From the NCBI GenBank assembly GCA_934131005.1, contig CAKOYV010000004.1, positions 41,295-105,294 on the forward strand: 64,000 nt of DNA, given 5' to 3'. This DNA is from an uncultured Bacilli bacterium (GTDB taxonomy: Bacteria; Bacillota_I; Bacilli_A; RF39; UBA660). The notes below the pieces were generated by a model, which had not been told where the DNA came from, searched no databases, and saw only the letters and a list, made by a program, of their open reading frames with translations. Below, one piece after another: positions 33,073-42,089 of the stretch; position 1 is the stretch's first letter, and the number at the start of each line of letters is the position of its first letter. A program made the position numbers and the translations under genes.

Positions 33073-34497
33073 CTAATCATTCATCTTAAGCACTTTCTTT
33101 TTCTGATTATCAACCAACTGCTTATTAACAATTAACTTATTTTTTATCATATCCATCTTATACCTATTCTTATCAATACTATCTTGCATTTCTTCAATTT
33201 TCTGCAAACCTTCCCTAAAACCAACCATAGAATCATTATAATTACTAAGATAATCATGCCTCAATCTATCAAGCATCCCCCTCGTATCATCAAGTAAAGC
33301 ATAAGCATCATCTACATTATCTAATCCCTGATTAATCATCTTATCATAGCTATCTGGAACATAAACCTCTCTCTCTTTTTTTTCACTAACCATATAACTA
33401 TATATATTTCTAATCATCCTCCTAGTAGCCAAAGTATCAATAATAATACTAGGAACAAACCCTAATACCGGCGAAGCCATAAGTGTCCCTACATAAAAAG
33501 CACTAGAAGAAAGCAAACTATTAAGCCAAACCAACTTAGTATTAACCCGAATATCATTTCCAATGTTATTAACATTATTAATAACATAATTCAAATTATT
33601 ATCTTGCCTCATTATCTCCTTGTCGCACTTTAACAATTCAAAATTAACTTTCTCAAAATCAACTCTTGTCTCCTCATTTCTCCTACCAAATTCTTCTTCT
33701 TGGGCATCAATCTGCGTAGCCACTTTATCATTATCATCTCTTAACTTCACTAAATTAAAATAAATATCTCTATATTTATCAACAAGCGATCTATCTACAT
33801 CAGCTGTATTATCAAGCTTATCAATAATTTCTTTATATCTAATAATATCATCTGCTAAATCACCAGAATAATCATCTAAAATATCATAATCATCAGCCAA
33901 GTTATATTCCTTAATCAAGTCATTTACTCTATCCTTTAAATCACTAGAATCCTTACGCAATTTACGAGCACCCTCAATACTTTTATTCTCTTTATTTTTA
34001 TTTTCTATATTCTGACTCTCTTCTTCCAAAATTTCTGCTGAAGCTGAAGCTTTGTTAATCTCATCCTTCATTTTTCTAGTTATCTTTTTTTCAAGTTCCC
34101 TCTTCTCTTCATGAAGCCTTTTTTTCTCTAAATCTTGTTTTACAGCCTTTGCTTCTTTAATAACACCAACTCTTCTAATACCATAATCTCTATCACTACG
34201 AGTAGCTTTAACTCTATTTAAAACCCCTCGCAAAAACAATTTATTATTTCCATTCAAAATATATTTAACTATTTTTTTCCTAGCATTATTAAAAAAAGAA
34301 ATAGAAACATTTTTTCTAACAACTACCCTACTCTTAGCTATTCTAACATTTCCCCTATTAATAATAATGTTATCATTAGTTTTACTCTTAATTATAGCCT
34401 TGTATCTGTTTATTCTAATTAATCTCAATCTATCTCTAAACTTTCCTCTAACACCATCATTATTATTATCATCATTACTACCATTTATAATATTCAC
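33073..34497 (-). CDS. Large coiled-coil protein with a central hydrophobic segment, unknown
   Basis: 474 residues, GTG start at 34497 behind AGAGGTGATGG. The first 110 residues are very basic (Arg/Lys/Asn-rich, frequent short Ile/Val stretches). Long charged coiled-coil helices follow (about 115-310). A hydrophobic stretch (about 325-360, SLLSSSAFYVGTLMASPVLGFVPSIII) could be two short membrane helices or a hairpin. A last coiled coil follows (about 385-470). No known domain was recognised. A membrane-associated scaffold is a guess. It is adjacent to a tail-anchored unknown protein. Confidence 0.55.
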   Translation of the reverse strand: MNIINGSNDDNNNDGVRGKFRDRLRLIRINRYKAIIKSKTNDNIIINRGNVRIAKSRVVVRKNVSISFFNNARKKIVKYILNGNNKLFLRGVLNRVKATRSDRDYGIRRVGVIKEAKAVKQDLEKKRLHEEKRELEKKITRKMKDEINKASASAEILEEESQNIENKNKENKSIEGARKLRKDSSDLKDRVNDLIKEYNLADDYDILDDYSGDLADDIIRYKEIIDKLDNTADVDRSLVDKYRDIYFNLVKLRDDNDKVATQIDAQEEEFGRRNEETRVDFEKVNFELLKCDKEIMRQDNNLNYVINNVNNIGNDIRVNTKLVWLNSLLSSSAFYVGTLMASPVLGFVPSIIIDTLATRRMIRNIYSYMVSEKKEREVYVPDSYDKMINQGLDNVDDAYALLDDTRGMLDRLRHDYLSNYNDSMVGFREGLQKIEEMQDSIDKNRYKMDMIKNKLIVNKQLVDNQKKKVLKMND

Positions 34498-34545
34498 TAG
34501 CCATCACCTCTTATGAACATATATAATACTCTAAATTCAAAAGAA

Positions 34546-34567
34546 ATGCAATATAAAAATACTGCAT
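34546..34567 (-). terminator. Terminator of the secreted-protein gene pair
   Basis: ATGCAATA (34546-34553) pairs with TACTGCAT (34560-34567; one G-U on the minus strand), followed by TTCTTTT. Confidence 0.65.
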
Positions 34568-34570
34568 CAA

Positions 34571-35539
34571 TTACTTATCACAAACTCGACTTCCCTTAGC
34601 AATTGTATAAGGATTAGAGCTAGTTCCATCGCCACCTGTAACATAAACCAAAGAAGAAAGCTTCAAAACAGGCCTAACGCCTAACTTATAACTACCCTTC
34701 AAACTTCTAACTGATCTATAATCAGCATCCCAATAATAATTATTATCCCCTTGACTACTATTAAACCAATAATATCCACCATTATCTAATAATTCATTAT
34801 TATAACCACAAAGCGAATTACTAGTCAAAGATGAACAATCCGCAAAGCTTTTAAATTTACTACTATTTTTATCAGAATTAATCTTATCAAAATCATGTTC
34901 ATTAATTAGCCAAACACTATTACTATCACATTTACCACGATATGCCAAACTACTATTACAATACTTCTTCAAATTATCTATTAAAACACTATCATAATCA
35001 ACGCAATCAACTGCACCAGCACTAATTAAATAGACATTACTCCCTTCAATATAAGCAATTCTAAACCCATTAGAAGTAAATTTTCTATCACTATCACTCT
35101 TATAATATACTGAACCACTATAACCACAATACCCCATATTATTATCATCTACATAATTAGAATTATTAACACTACAACTAGCAGGATCATCAGACAAACA
35201 ATACTTAACATAACTACCAACTGGAACATCACTAATTAACATTTCTGAATTAAAATTCAAACTACAAGAAATACCACCTGTACTATTACCATTACTAAAA
35301 TCAAGTGTATGTTTATCATTATCCCATTTAACCTTAGTAGCACTATTACTACACTTATAACTAGTTAAATAATAATTACCACTACTAGGAATTTTATCAC
35401 TATAAACACCATCAACACTAACCAATAATTTCTTACCATTATATTCAACTGTCTTTGTAAATGTTCTATTAGTACCTATATTAAAGGAAAAAGCTATTAT
35501 CACTACCAAAGGACATATTATTAATAAAAACTTCTTCAT
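34571..35539 (-). CDS. Secreted protein with DUF6273-like C-terminal domain (paralogue of the next gene)
   Basis: 322 residues, ATG behind GGGAGGTAG. N-terminal signal/anchor segment MKKFLLIICPLVVIIAFSF. After a beta-rich stretch (about 25-100), a Cys-containing domain carries FRIAYIEGSNVYLISAGAVDC, LCGYNNELLDNGGYYWF and the final LGVRPVLKLSSLVYVTGGDGTSSNPYTI. The same phrases occur in the gene to the right, so the two are paralogues. The closing G-x-RPVLxL...GxGTxxNPY pattern resembles DUF6273-type domains of secreted gut-bacterial proteins; function unknown. At least ten cysteines suggest disulfides outside the cell. Confidence 0.65.
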   Translation of the reverse strand: MKKFLLIICPLVVIIAFSFNIGTNRTFTKTVEYNGKKLLVSVDGVYSDKIPSSGNYYLTSYKCSNSATKVKWDNDKHTLDFSNGNSTGGISCSLNFNSEMLISDVPVGSYVKYCLSDDPASCSVNNSNYVDDNNMGYCGYSGSVYYKSDSDRKFTSNGFRIAYIEGSNVYLISAGAVDCVDYDSVLIDNLKKYCNSSLAYRGKCDSNSVWLINEHDFDKINSDKNSSKFKSFADCSSLTSNSLCGYNNELLDNGGYYWFNSSQGDNNYYWDADYRSVRSLKGSYKLGVRPVLKLSSLVYVTGGDGTSSNPYTIAKGSRVCDK

Positions 35540-35552
35540 AAACTACCTCCCC

Positions 35553-36953
35553 TCAGACTCCCAATTTATATAAATCACTAGCACTACCACTGCCACTTTT
35601 TACATAAACACTACTATCTAGTCTAATAATAGCTCTTAATCCATAAGGATATTCAACAGAATTATCACTAACATAACGCATAACTGGATCCCAATAAAAT
35701 AACTTATTTCCATTATTACCAAAAATCCAATAATAACCACCATTATCCAATAAATCATTACTATAGCCACATAACTTATCACTACTGCTTTTAAAACAAC
35801 TATTATTACCTAACGACTTCCCACTTATTTTAGCAAAATCAGAAACATTAAAAAGTCTAATACTACCATTATCACATTTTCCACCATAAACATATTTACT
35901 ATCACAATCTTCATCAATAACTTTTTTCAAAGAATTTGTATTATGATTACTAACATTTCCCCCACTAGATGCTAGTGAAGAAGAAACTTTATTATTACCA
36001 TCAGTTGCTACACATAAACTAGCCCCATTACTAATTAAATAAACGCTACCATTATCTACATAAGCAACTCTATAACCCTTACCATAAAATTTTCTATCAC
36101 CATTATAACAACTATCAACACCACCATTATTATTATAAGAAACATAATCTCCAACTTTTGCAACATCAGAAAATTTTACTTTTGCCTTAGAACGGCTCAC
36201 AAAATTAACATCACAACTACTAGGTATCTTTCCTCCATTACCATTTACCCGAATTGTTTTTGTATCATTATCCCACGAAATAGCACTACCACAACTACTA
36301 GAAGTCATAGAATAATCTCCACTAGTAGGAATACTACTGCTCTTCTTACCATCTATTTTAATTGAACTTATCTTAAAATCACTAGCACTATCATCTCTCG
36401 AAATAACATTAACACTAATAGTTCCTCTAAAAGTTTTATTCATCATATAATTTTGATTTTCACCATTATCCAGCAAATAAACTCTTAATTCAAAATTATT
36501 ATTACTACTACCATCAAGTAATATATTATCATCTATCTTTAACTCATCACCTGTAAAAGTAGCAAAATCTCCCTTAGCAATAATATGACCATTATATAAT
36601 AACTCATACTTAAAATTACTATCAACAAGTTCTTTATCTATACTAATATCAATTAAACTAACTCCAACAACAACATCACGCTTTTTAGCATCTCCATTAA
36701 CATCTACAGAAAAATCTGATCTTCCAACATCACTACTATCATCTATCTCATCACAATTAACAGGAAGCCCTGTACTAGTATTAATATACTTACCAGACTT
36801 ATACGCAACATCTATCAAATCATTATCAGTCTTAGTTTTAAACGAAGTACTACCATTAGTAAAAGAATACCAAGCATAACTACTAGATAGCATTAAAACA
36901 AATATAACTATTACAAAGACAAATATAACACCTAAATACTTTTTAAAGCTCAC
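35553..36953 (-). CDS. Secreted protein, TasA/camelysin-like N-terminus and DUF6273-like C-terminus
   Basis: 466 residues from GTG 36953, chosen because GGAGGTGG lies about 7 nt upstream; the frame continues to 37001 but without a ribosome site. N-terminal membrane segment (MSFKKYLGVIFVFVIVIFVLML) is followed by SSSYAWYSFTNG, the kind of Ala-Trp-Tyr/Phe junction seen in TasA/camelysin-type exported proteins. A beta-sandwich-like region follows (about 50-190), then a small Cys domain (MTSSSCGSAISWDND) and the same YRVAYVDNGSVYLISNGA / LCGYSNDLLDNGGYYWI / GLRAIIRLDSSVYVKSGSG module as its neighbour. The two genes are 13 nt apart and share one terminator. A surface structural or matrix role is possible but unproven. 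Confidence 0.65.
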   Translation of the reverse strand: MSFKKYLGVIFVFVIVIFVLMLSSSYAWYSFTNGSTSFKTKTDNDLIDVAYKSGKYINTSTGLPVNCDEIDDSSDVGRSDFSVDVNGDAKKRDVVVGVSLIDISIDKELVDSNFKYELLYNGHIIAKGDFATFTGDELKIDDNILLDGSSNNNFELRVYLLDNGENQNYMMNKTFRGTISVNVISRDDSASDFKISSIKIDGKKSSSIPTSGDYSMTSSSCGSAISWDNDTKTIRVNGNGGKIPSSCDVNFVSRSKAKVKFSDVAKVGDYVSYNNNGGVDSCYNGDRKFYGKGYRVAYVDNGSVYLISNGASLCVATDGNNKVSSSLASSGGNVSNHNTNSLKKVIDEDCDSKYVYGGKCDNGSIRLFNVSDFAKISGKSLGNNSCFKSSSDKLCGYSNDLLDNGGYYWIFGNNGNKLFYWDPVMRYVSDNSVEYPYGLRAIIRLDSSVYVKSGSGSASDLYKLGV

Positions 36954-37070
36954 GACTACCCACCTCCGTATTCTTCTACTATCTATACAAAATGATAACA
37001 TATTTCAAAAAAATATTCAACACATCTCCATCAAACAAAATATTAAATAACAAAAAAGAAACTATTACAT

Positions 37071-37979
37071 TCATTTACTATAATAATTTCTAACATCTTC
37101 TAACATATTCTCATTAAATTTTTTCTCTCTTATCATACTGATTTCAAACTTATAAGGAGGATATGCTCTATTTTTTTTATTAATAACATCATCAACATAA
37201 GGCGTTTCCAAAATCTTTGGAATATTATTTAAACGTTCATTATAAATGATATTAATTAAATTATCAAACCCAATAGTTCCATATCCTATATTTTCATGCC
37301 TATCCTTATGACTACCAATTTCATTTTTACTATCATTTATATGAATACATTTTAGATAATCAAAACCTATAACTTTATCAAATTCTAAAATTACATCATC
37401 AAAATTTTGAAGATCATAACCAGCATCATTAATATGACAAGTATCTAAACAAACACCAATTTTATCTTTATTCTTAATATTATCTATTATATATTTTATT
37501 TCTTCAAAACTACGTCCAACTTCAGTCCCTTTACCAGCCATTGTCTCAAGACAAATACAAACATCTAAATTATCATCAAGCACTATATTTAATCCTTTAA
37601 TTATATTACTAATAGCATGATTTCTCTCCAAGCCAACACTTGAACCTGGATGTAAAACTAATTTTGTCATACCTAAATCACAACATCTTCTTACCTCTTG
37701 TTTCAAAAAAGAAACACTAAAATCAAAATTTTTATCATTACAAAGATTTATTATATAAGGAGCATGCACAATAACATCCTCTAACTTCATATTATTATCC
37801 TTCATCAATTGATAAGCTTTATACGTATACTCATCTTTTATTTGACCTCTTCTTGTATTTTGAGGAGCACCTGTATAAAACATAAAAGTATTAGCCCCAT
37901 AACTAAGAGCTTCCTCAACACTACCAAGAAGCTGTGTATCACTTTTAAAAGAAACATGACTACCTATTATAAGACTCAT
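37071..37979 (-). CDS. nfo: Endonuclease IV (AP endonuclease)
   Basis: 302 residues. It starts LIIGSHVSFK and has the metal-site phrases VIVHAPYIINL, LVLHPGS, CLETMAGKG, GVCLDTCHINDAGYD, CIHINDSKNEIGSHKDRHENIGYGTIG and ILETPYV, giving the full set of His, Glu and Asp zinc ligands. It cleaves 5' of abasic sites in base-excision repair. It stands alone with no close partner on the same strand to the right. Confidence 0.96.
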   Translation of the reverse strand: MSLIIGSHVSFKSDTQLLGSVEEALSYGANTFMFYTGAPQNTRRGQIKDEYTYKAYQLMKDNNMKLEDVIVHAPYIINLCNDKNFDFSVSFLKQEVRRCCDLGMTKLVLHPGSSVGLERNHAISNIIKGLNIVLDDNLDVCICLETMAGKGTEVGRSFEEIKYIIDNIKNKDKIGVCLDTCHINDAGYDLQNFDDVILEFDKVIGFDYLKCIHINDSKNEIGSHKDRHENIGYGTIGFDNLINIIYNERLNNIPKILETPYVDDVINKKNRAYPPYKFEISMIREKKFNENMLEDVRNYYSK

Positions 37980-38022
37980 TATATCACCACTTTCTTATAC
38001 ATAAGTATAACACACAATAACA

Positions 38023-38565
38023 TTAAAATTCCACTTTAACATCCTCTCTTTTATAATCATCTGCCTCAAAGAAATCTTTTTTTCCCTTTTTCATAAGCAT
38101 TACTATAATAGATGTAGGAAAACTAACAACGATTTGATTATAACAAGATATATTAGAATTATACATTCTCCTCGTAGCCTCTAATTCTTCCTCAACATTA
38201 ACAATAGCTTTTTGTAAAAGTTGAAAATTACTATTTGCCTTCAAATCTGGATAATTTTCTACAACAACATTAATTTTTTCTACATTTCTATTCATTTTTT
38301 CATACTCTTGATTCATTTCTTTGATACTCATACCATTACGCAAGTTAACAACTTCAAACATAGTGTCTTCTTCATGTTTAGTATAGCCTTTAACAGTAGC
38401 TATCATTTTTGTAAGAACATCATACCTCTTAGTAAGTGCAACATCAATACTAGAATTTGCCTCATTTATTTTTACTTCTAATTTATTAATTTTATTTATT
38501 GTAGTAATATTCCAAACTATTAACACAACTACTACTAAAATAATCACCATAATTGTCATATTCAT
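38023..38565 (-). CDS. LemA family protein
   Basis: 180 residues from ATG 38565 (AAGGAG 8 nt upstream; a GTG 9 nt earlier is less likely). N-terminal membrane anchor, then an all-helical coiled domain: NEANSSIDVALTKRYDVLTKMIATVKGY, YPDLKANSNFQLLQKAIVNVEEELEATRRMYN and YNQIVVSFPTSIIV, the typical LemA core. The family is membrane-associated, role unknown. Its start overlaps the end of the DUF3137 gene, an association seen elsewhere. Confidence 0.93.
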   Translation of the reverse strand: MNMTIMVIILVVVVLIVWNITTINKINKLEVKINEANSSIDVALTKRYDVLTKMIATVKGYTKHEEDTMFEVVNLRNGMSIKEMNQEYEKMNRNVEKINVVVENYPDLKANSNFQLLQKAIVNVEEELEATRRMYNSNISCYNQIVVSFPTSIIVMLMKKGKKDFFEADDYKREDVKVEF

Positions 38566-38570
38566 CAAAA

Positions 38571-39701
38571 TCACTCCTTAAATAAATCATTATCTAAATT
38601 TAACAAATCAACAAAATTTGTTATTAATTTTATTTCGTTAAGTATTTCATTAGAAACTCTATCTAGATTAATTTTTCTATACATATTAATTTCAAAAAGA
38701 TCCTTATTATTTGAAATTCCAATATGTAACTTATTACCAGTAAAACAAAATAAAATTTTCTTATTTATTTTACTTTTTAACTCCATAATATTATTAATCA
38801 TAGAAGGAGTCATAATATAAAATGCCTCATAATCATTCATAGCATAAACAGAAAAAATTTTATTAAATCGACTATCTTCAAATTCTATTTTGCTCATAGA
38901 AGTATTAAAATTAGTACCACCAATCACTGCTTGTCGAAAACCTTTTTCAATAATTTGCATACTTCTTTTAAAACGTTTATTAAAATTAAAAATTAACCAT
39001 TGTCCTTTGAATAAAGTTACATAATATTTTTCTACTCTAGTTGTATCATTCTTTTCATCTCTTACTACATTTTCTCTCTCTTCTTCCATAAAAACATCGG
39101 AAAATTCAAATTCAACATTTTTGTATTTTGCTCTAATATAATCATTAGATTCAAAATTATCAGGTGCTGGAAATATACAAGTTCCGCCAATAATGCCTTC
39201 TCTAATTCCATCACCAGGTTGATAAAAAACATTTTGAAAAACACTATTAAAAATACTCGAAACAATTTCATTTTTATAATCTAAATTAAGTTTTTTTATT
39301 TTCTTTCCGAAGAAAAAATTAGCTATTTCACTACCTAAAAGTAATGAAATACCAGCTCCCCATAACGCTCCTGCAATTACAATCGTTATAGAATATCCAC
39401 TATTATCAAAAACAAATATTGTAAAATAAATCCAAAATATAGCAAATCCAAAAAAAGGCAACATCACAATAATTTTTAATATTACTATATTTATTCTTCT
39501 TTTCTCAAGACGAAGAATATTATCTTTATCATAATTAATTTCTACTATATCATCACTACTATCTACATTTGAAGTACTCTCTTGTAAAACAGTTGGAACG
39601 CTTTGCTGTTCTAACTCTTCTGACTTTATATCTTCAAATCCTATATTATCAAAAGGATTAGTATTATCTAACTCCAATTGCCTATTATCATTTTCTTTCA
39701 T
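38571..39701 (-). CDS. DUF3137 membrane protein
   Basis: 376 residues. An acidic N-terminal tail of about 65 residues, two transmembrane helices (about 72-95 and 100-123), then a cytoplasmic domain with the DUF3137 phrases AKYKNVEFEFSDVFMEEE, FKGQWLIFNFNKRFKRSMQIIEKG and a C-terminal FCFTGNKLHIGISNN. Family function unknown. Its pairing with lemA, whose start overlaps its stop, indicates a joint role at the membrane. The ATG has only a weak ribosome site. Confidence 0.85.
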   Translation of the reverse strand: MKENDNRQLELDNTNPFDNIGFEDIKSEELEQQSVPTVLQESTSNVDSSDDIVEINYDKDNILRLEKRRINIVILKIIVMLPFFGFAIFWIYFTIFVFDNSGYSITIVIAGALWGAGISLLLGSEIANFFFGKKIKKLNLDYKNEIVSSIFNSVFQNVFYQPGDGIREGIIGGTCIFPAPDNFESNDYIRAKYKNVEFEFSDVFMEEERENVVRDEKNDTTRVEKYYVTLFKGQWLIFNFNKRFKRSMQIIEKGFRQAVIGGTNFNTSMSKIEFEDSRFNKIFSVYAMNDYEAFYIMTPSMINNIMELKSKINKKILFCFTGNKLHIGISNNKDLFEINMYRKINLDRVSNEILNEIKLITNFVDLLNLDNDLFKE

Positions 39702-39752
39702 ATCAAATCTATAACTTTCTATAATATACTAATTTATTTTTCTATAAAAAAA

Positions 39753-39772
39753 GAATTATAATTATATAACCC
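39753..39772 (-). terminator. Terminator-like hairpin after the prepilin gene
   Basis: Eight-bp arms (39753-39760 with 39765-39772, two G-U on the minus strand) and a T7 tail. Stem weak. Confidence 0.5.
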
Positions 39773-39776
39773 TTTA

Positions 39777-40373
39777 TTACCAACTTTTTGTTCCATCACT
39801 ACAAGCAAACATAGTACCCTGAGCAGCTGTAAAATTAAAAGTTGGCATAATATCTTTAAAAGAGCTTACAGCAGTATTATTTTTTTTATAATTATCAACA
39901 TAATAACTTCCACTCTTATTTGCAAACATACAAACAACAAACTTAGCATCTGTAGCATTAAAATAAACAAATGAATCACTAACATCTGTTGCACCACTTG
40001 ACAACTTCATACCCTCTGCTGTAGCATCTTGACCTGCATTCAATTGATAAGCTGATTTACTAATATTAAATGTGTTAGCTAACTTTGAAGATATATAGTA
40101 AGCTTGGGTAGATTGAAAATTATACCCTTTATTATTAAGTACATCACCATAAACATTACTAGGAACACCATCTACTAAACTTTCTGTATACTTTTGATTA
40201 AACGCTTGAGAAATAGTTACCGCACTATCTTGCAATGATCCTCCTCTAGCTTTATTCATTGAACTTAAAACACTAGTCATTGCAATACCCATAACAACAG
40301 CAAGTATAACAACAACAGCCAATAATTCTATTAAAGTAAAACCTTTATTATCTAATTTTCTTAATTTCATCAT
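39777..40373 (-). CDS. Type IV prepilin-like protein
   Basis: 198 residues, ATG behind AGAGGAGG. A short basic leader MMKLRKLDNKG is followed by the prepilin cleavage motif G-FTLIELLAVVVILAVVMGIAMTS, with the invariant Glu at +5. The mature domain is Ala/Ser/Asn-rich with two late cysteines (CMFAN and FACSDG) as in many Gram-positive pseudopilins. It would need a prepilin peptidase and assembly ATPase, neither of which is in the window. A competence (ComGC-like) or type IV pilus role is possible. It stands alone, with its own ribosome site and a weak terminator. Confidence 0.88.
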   Translation of the reverse strand: MMKLRKLDNKGFTLIELLAVVVILAVVMGIAMTSVLSSMNKARGGSLQDSAVTISQAFNQKYTESLVDGVPSNVYGDVLNNKGYNFQSTQAYYISSKLANTFNISKSAYQLNAGQDATAEGMKLSSGATDVSDSFVYFNATDAKFVVCMFANKSGSYYVDNYKKNNTAVSSFKDIMPTFNFTAAQGTMFACSDGTKSW

Positions 40374-40470
40374 AAATATCCTCCTCTATTTTATAAAATA
40401 ATAATAGCATTAAAAAAAATAATAGTCAATTATTTTCTATCATTTTTCTATCTTTTTTACGCAAAAATTT

Positions 40471-40758
40471 TTATTTAGATTTCTTATTACTATATTTCTT
40501 CCTCTTAACAATACTATTAATAGTTTGATCGTAGAAAGTAATATTTTCATCAATTTCTAAAGATAAACATTTAAACAAATAATCTTTTGTAACTCCTAAA
40601 TCATCTAATATTCCAAAAAGCATATTATCATCACTATTTTTAAGTAATTTAAGAATTTCTTTTGAATAATTAATTTTAACTTGTCGTAGCATTTTCTTAC
40701 CCTTTTCATTGTCCAATCTTTTCTTATACTCAATACCATAATTAATATCTTTATTCAT
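40471..40758 (-). CDS. Small hypothetical protein (95 residues)
   Basis: Not recognised. ATG preceded by GGGGAGGTAGGAAG and starting 2 nt after the stop of the HigB-like gene, so the two are almost surely co-translated. Helical and basic, with a Lys-rich C-terminus VKRKKYSNKKSK. The middle (ILKLLKNSDDNMLFGILDDLGVTKDYLFKCL) could be a small helical bundle. An antitoxin role is conceivable only from position. Confidence 0.5.
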   Translation of the reverse strand: MNKDINYGIEYKKRLDNEKGKKMLRQVKINYSKEILKLLKNSDDNMLFGILDDLGVTKDYLFKCLSLEIDENITFYDQTINSIVKRKKYSNKKSK

Positions 40759-40760
40759 AT

Positions 40761-41531
40761 CTACTTCCTACCTCCCCTACCATCATTTTTAAGTTTACTA
40801 AAAATATTATTTTTAATTTCTCTATTAACATCAATTATATTCTTCTTCATAACAGGATCCTTAATTTGTTCCTTAATAGCACAAAATTCATTTATAGTCT
40901 TCTGATTTCTTCTAATAGGTTCTTCCCTATCTTTACCTGAATTAGTAGACTTCTTAACTCTAGCCATAATAACAAAAACAGTATCCTTATCCAAGTTTTT
41001 AAACATAATTCTAATTTTAAATGGCGTTATTTCTAATATTCCATTTAATTTTTCATTACCAACAAAGGGTTTAAATTTAGCTTCTCCTCTTTCTAACATT
41101 TCCAAGCTCTCTAATACAACACTATAATATTCAAAAGGAATTGTTTTTAAATCCTTATCTAAATAAACATTACCACCATCACTAGTTGCAAAAACAAGAT
41201 TTTTAGCTAAACATTTCTTAGAATCATTTAAAATATTTACATCAAGATGAGCTTCTTTCATTCTACTTAAACAAATATTCTTTTTAAATATGGTGCTTTC
41301 TAAATTTTCATTTATATAAGCCCAAACATCTTTATCATTCTCACCACTAAGCATTTCCTTCAATTCCACCATATAATTATCAATTTTTTCTAAAACACCA
41401 TCCATAACTGGAAAAAAGGCAATATAATCACTTTTTGGCAAAGCATTTAATATTTCTTGTTCATCAGTTAAATAAATAATAGTCCGAAAATATTGTTCTC
41501 TAAGTTCTTCTATATCTATATTATCATACAT
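40761..41531 (-). CDS. Unknown protein with possible HigB/RelE-like C-terminal domain
   Basis: 256 residues, 10 nt after rsmD, with GGAAG before the ATG. The N-terminal half is helical and unfamiliar. From about residue 140 the layout resembles phage Gp49/HigB-type toxins: FEYYSVVLESLEML, FKPFVGNEKLNGILEI, FKIRIMFKNLDKDTVFVIMARVKKS, then a conserved-looking Arg/Lys-rich REEPIRRNQKTINEF helix. If so, the active surface would be an mRNA-interferase-like one, but the extra 140 residues at the front and the genomic setting inside the rsmD operon are unusual for a toxin. A neutral structural use of the fold is equally possible. Confidence 0.45.
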   Translation of the reverse strand: MYDNIDIEELREQYFRTIIYLTDEQEILNALPKSDYIAFFPVMDGVLEKIDNYMVELKEMLSGENDKDVWAYINENLESTIFKKNICLSRMKEAHLDVNILNDSKKCLAKNLVFATSDGGNVYLDKDLKTIPFEYYSVVLESLEMLERGEAKFKPFVGNEKLNGILEITPFKIRIMFKNLDKDTVFVIMARVKKSTNSGKDREEPIRRNQKTINEFCAIKEQIKDPVMKKNIIDVNREIKNNIFSKLKNDGRGGRK

Positions 41532-41540
41532 TATAACTTC

Positions 41541-42089
41541 CTACTTCCTAATATATACATATACATACTTATCACCATATCTCTTAGCCTTACGTAATGT
41601 ATATAAACTATCATCTAATACTAGATTATCATACCTAAACTCAAGTACCAACACCCCATTACTATTGATCAAATCATATTTATCAATAATAGAAACTACG
41701 CTATTAATATTCTCATAATTATATGGAGGATCTATAAATATAACATCAAATTTAACTCTCTTATCTCTAAACTCCTTCAAAGCATCTCTATAATCTTTAT
41801 TAATAACACGCCCTCTATCTCTAACATTAAAATCATCTAAATTATCAGAAATACATCTAACACACTTCTTATTTTTATCTACAAAATAACACTCACGTGC
41901 CCCATTACTAATAGCCTCTATCCCTAAAGCCCCACTACCTGCAAACAAATCCAAAACTAAACTATTAGGTATATAACTTTGTATACTACCAAAGACACTC
42001 TCTTTAACTCTATCCATAGTAGGTCTAGTACCATCTATATCAAACCCTTTAATACTACGTCCCTTCAAACTACCACTAATAACTCTCAT
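41541..42089 (-). CDS. rsmD: 16S rRNA (guanine966-N2)-methyltransferase
   Basis: 182 residues from ATG 42089, overlapping the ylbF stop by four bases (ATGA); GGTGGTG precedes it. N-terminal MRVISGSLKGRSIKG, TRPTMDRVKESVFGSI, SAM-binding LDLFAGSGALGIEA and the catalytic FIDPPYNYE (DPPY) are all present. It methylates G966 of 16S rRNA. The ylbE-ylbF-rsmD order is Bacillus-like (ylbG is missing). The genes to the left replace the usual coaD. Confidence 0.95.
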   Translation of the reverse strand: MRVISGSLKGRSIKGFDIDGTRPTMDRVKESVFGSIQSYIPNSLVLDLFAGSGALGIEAISNGARECYFVDKNKKCVRCISDNLDDFNVRDRGRVINKDYRDALKEFRDKRVKFDVIFIDPPYNYENINSVVSIIDKYDLINSNGVLVLEFRYDNLVLDDSLYTLRKAKRYGDKYVYVYIRK

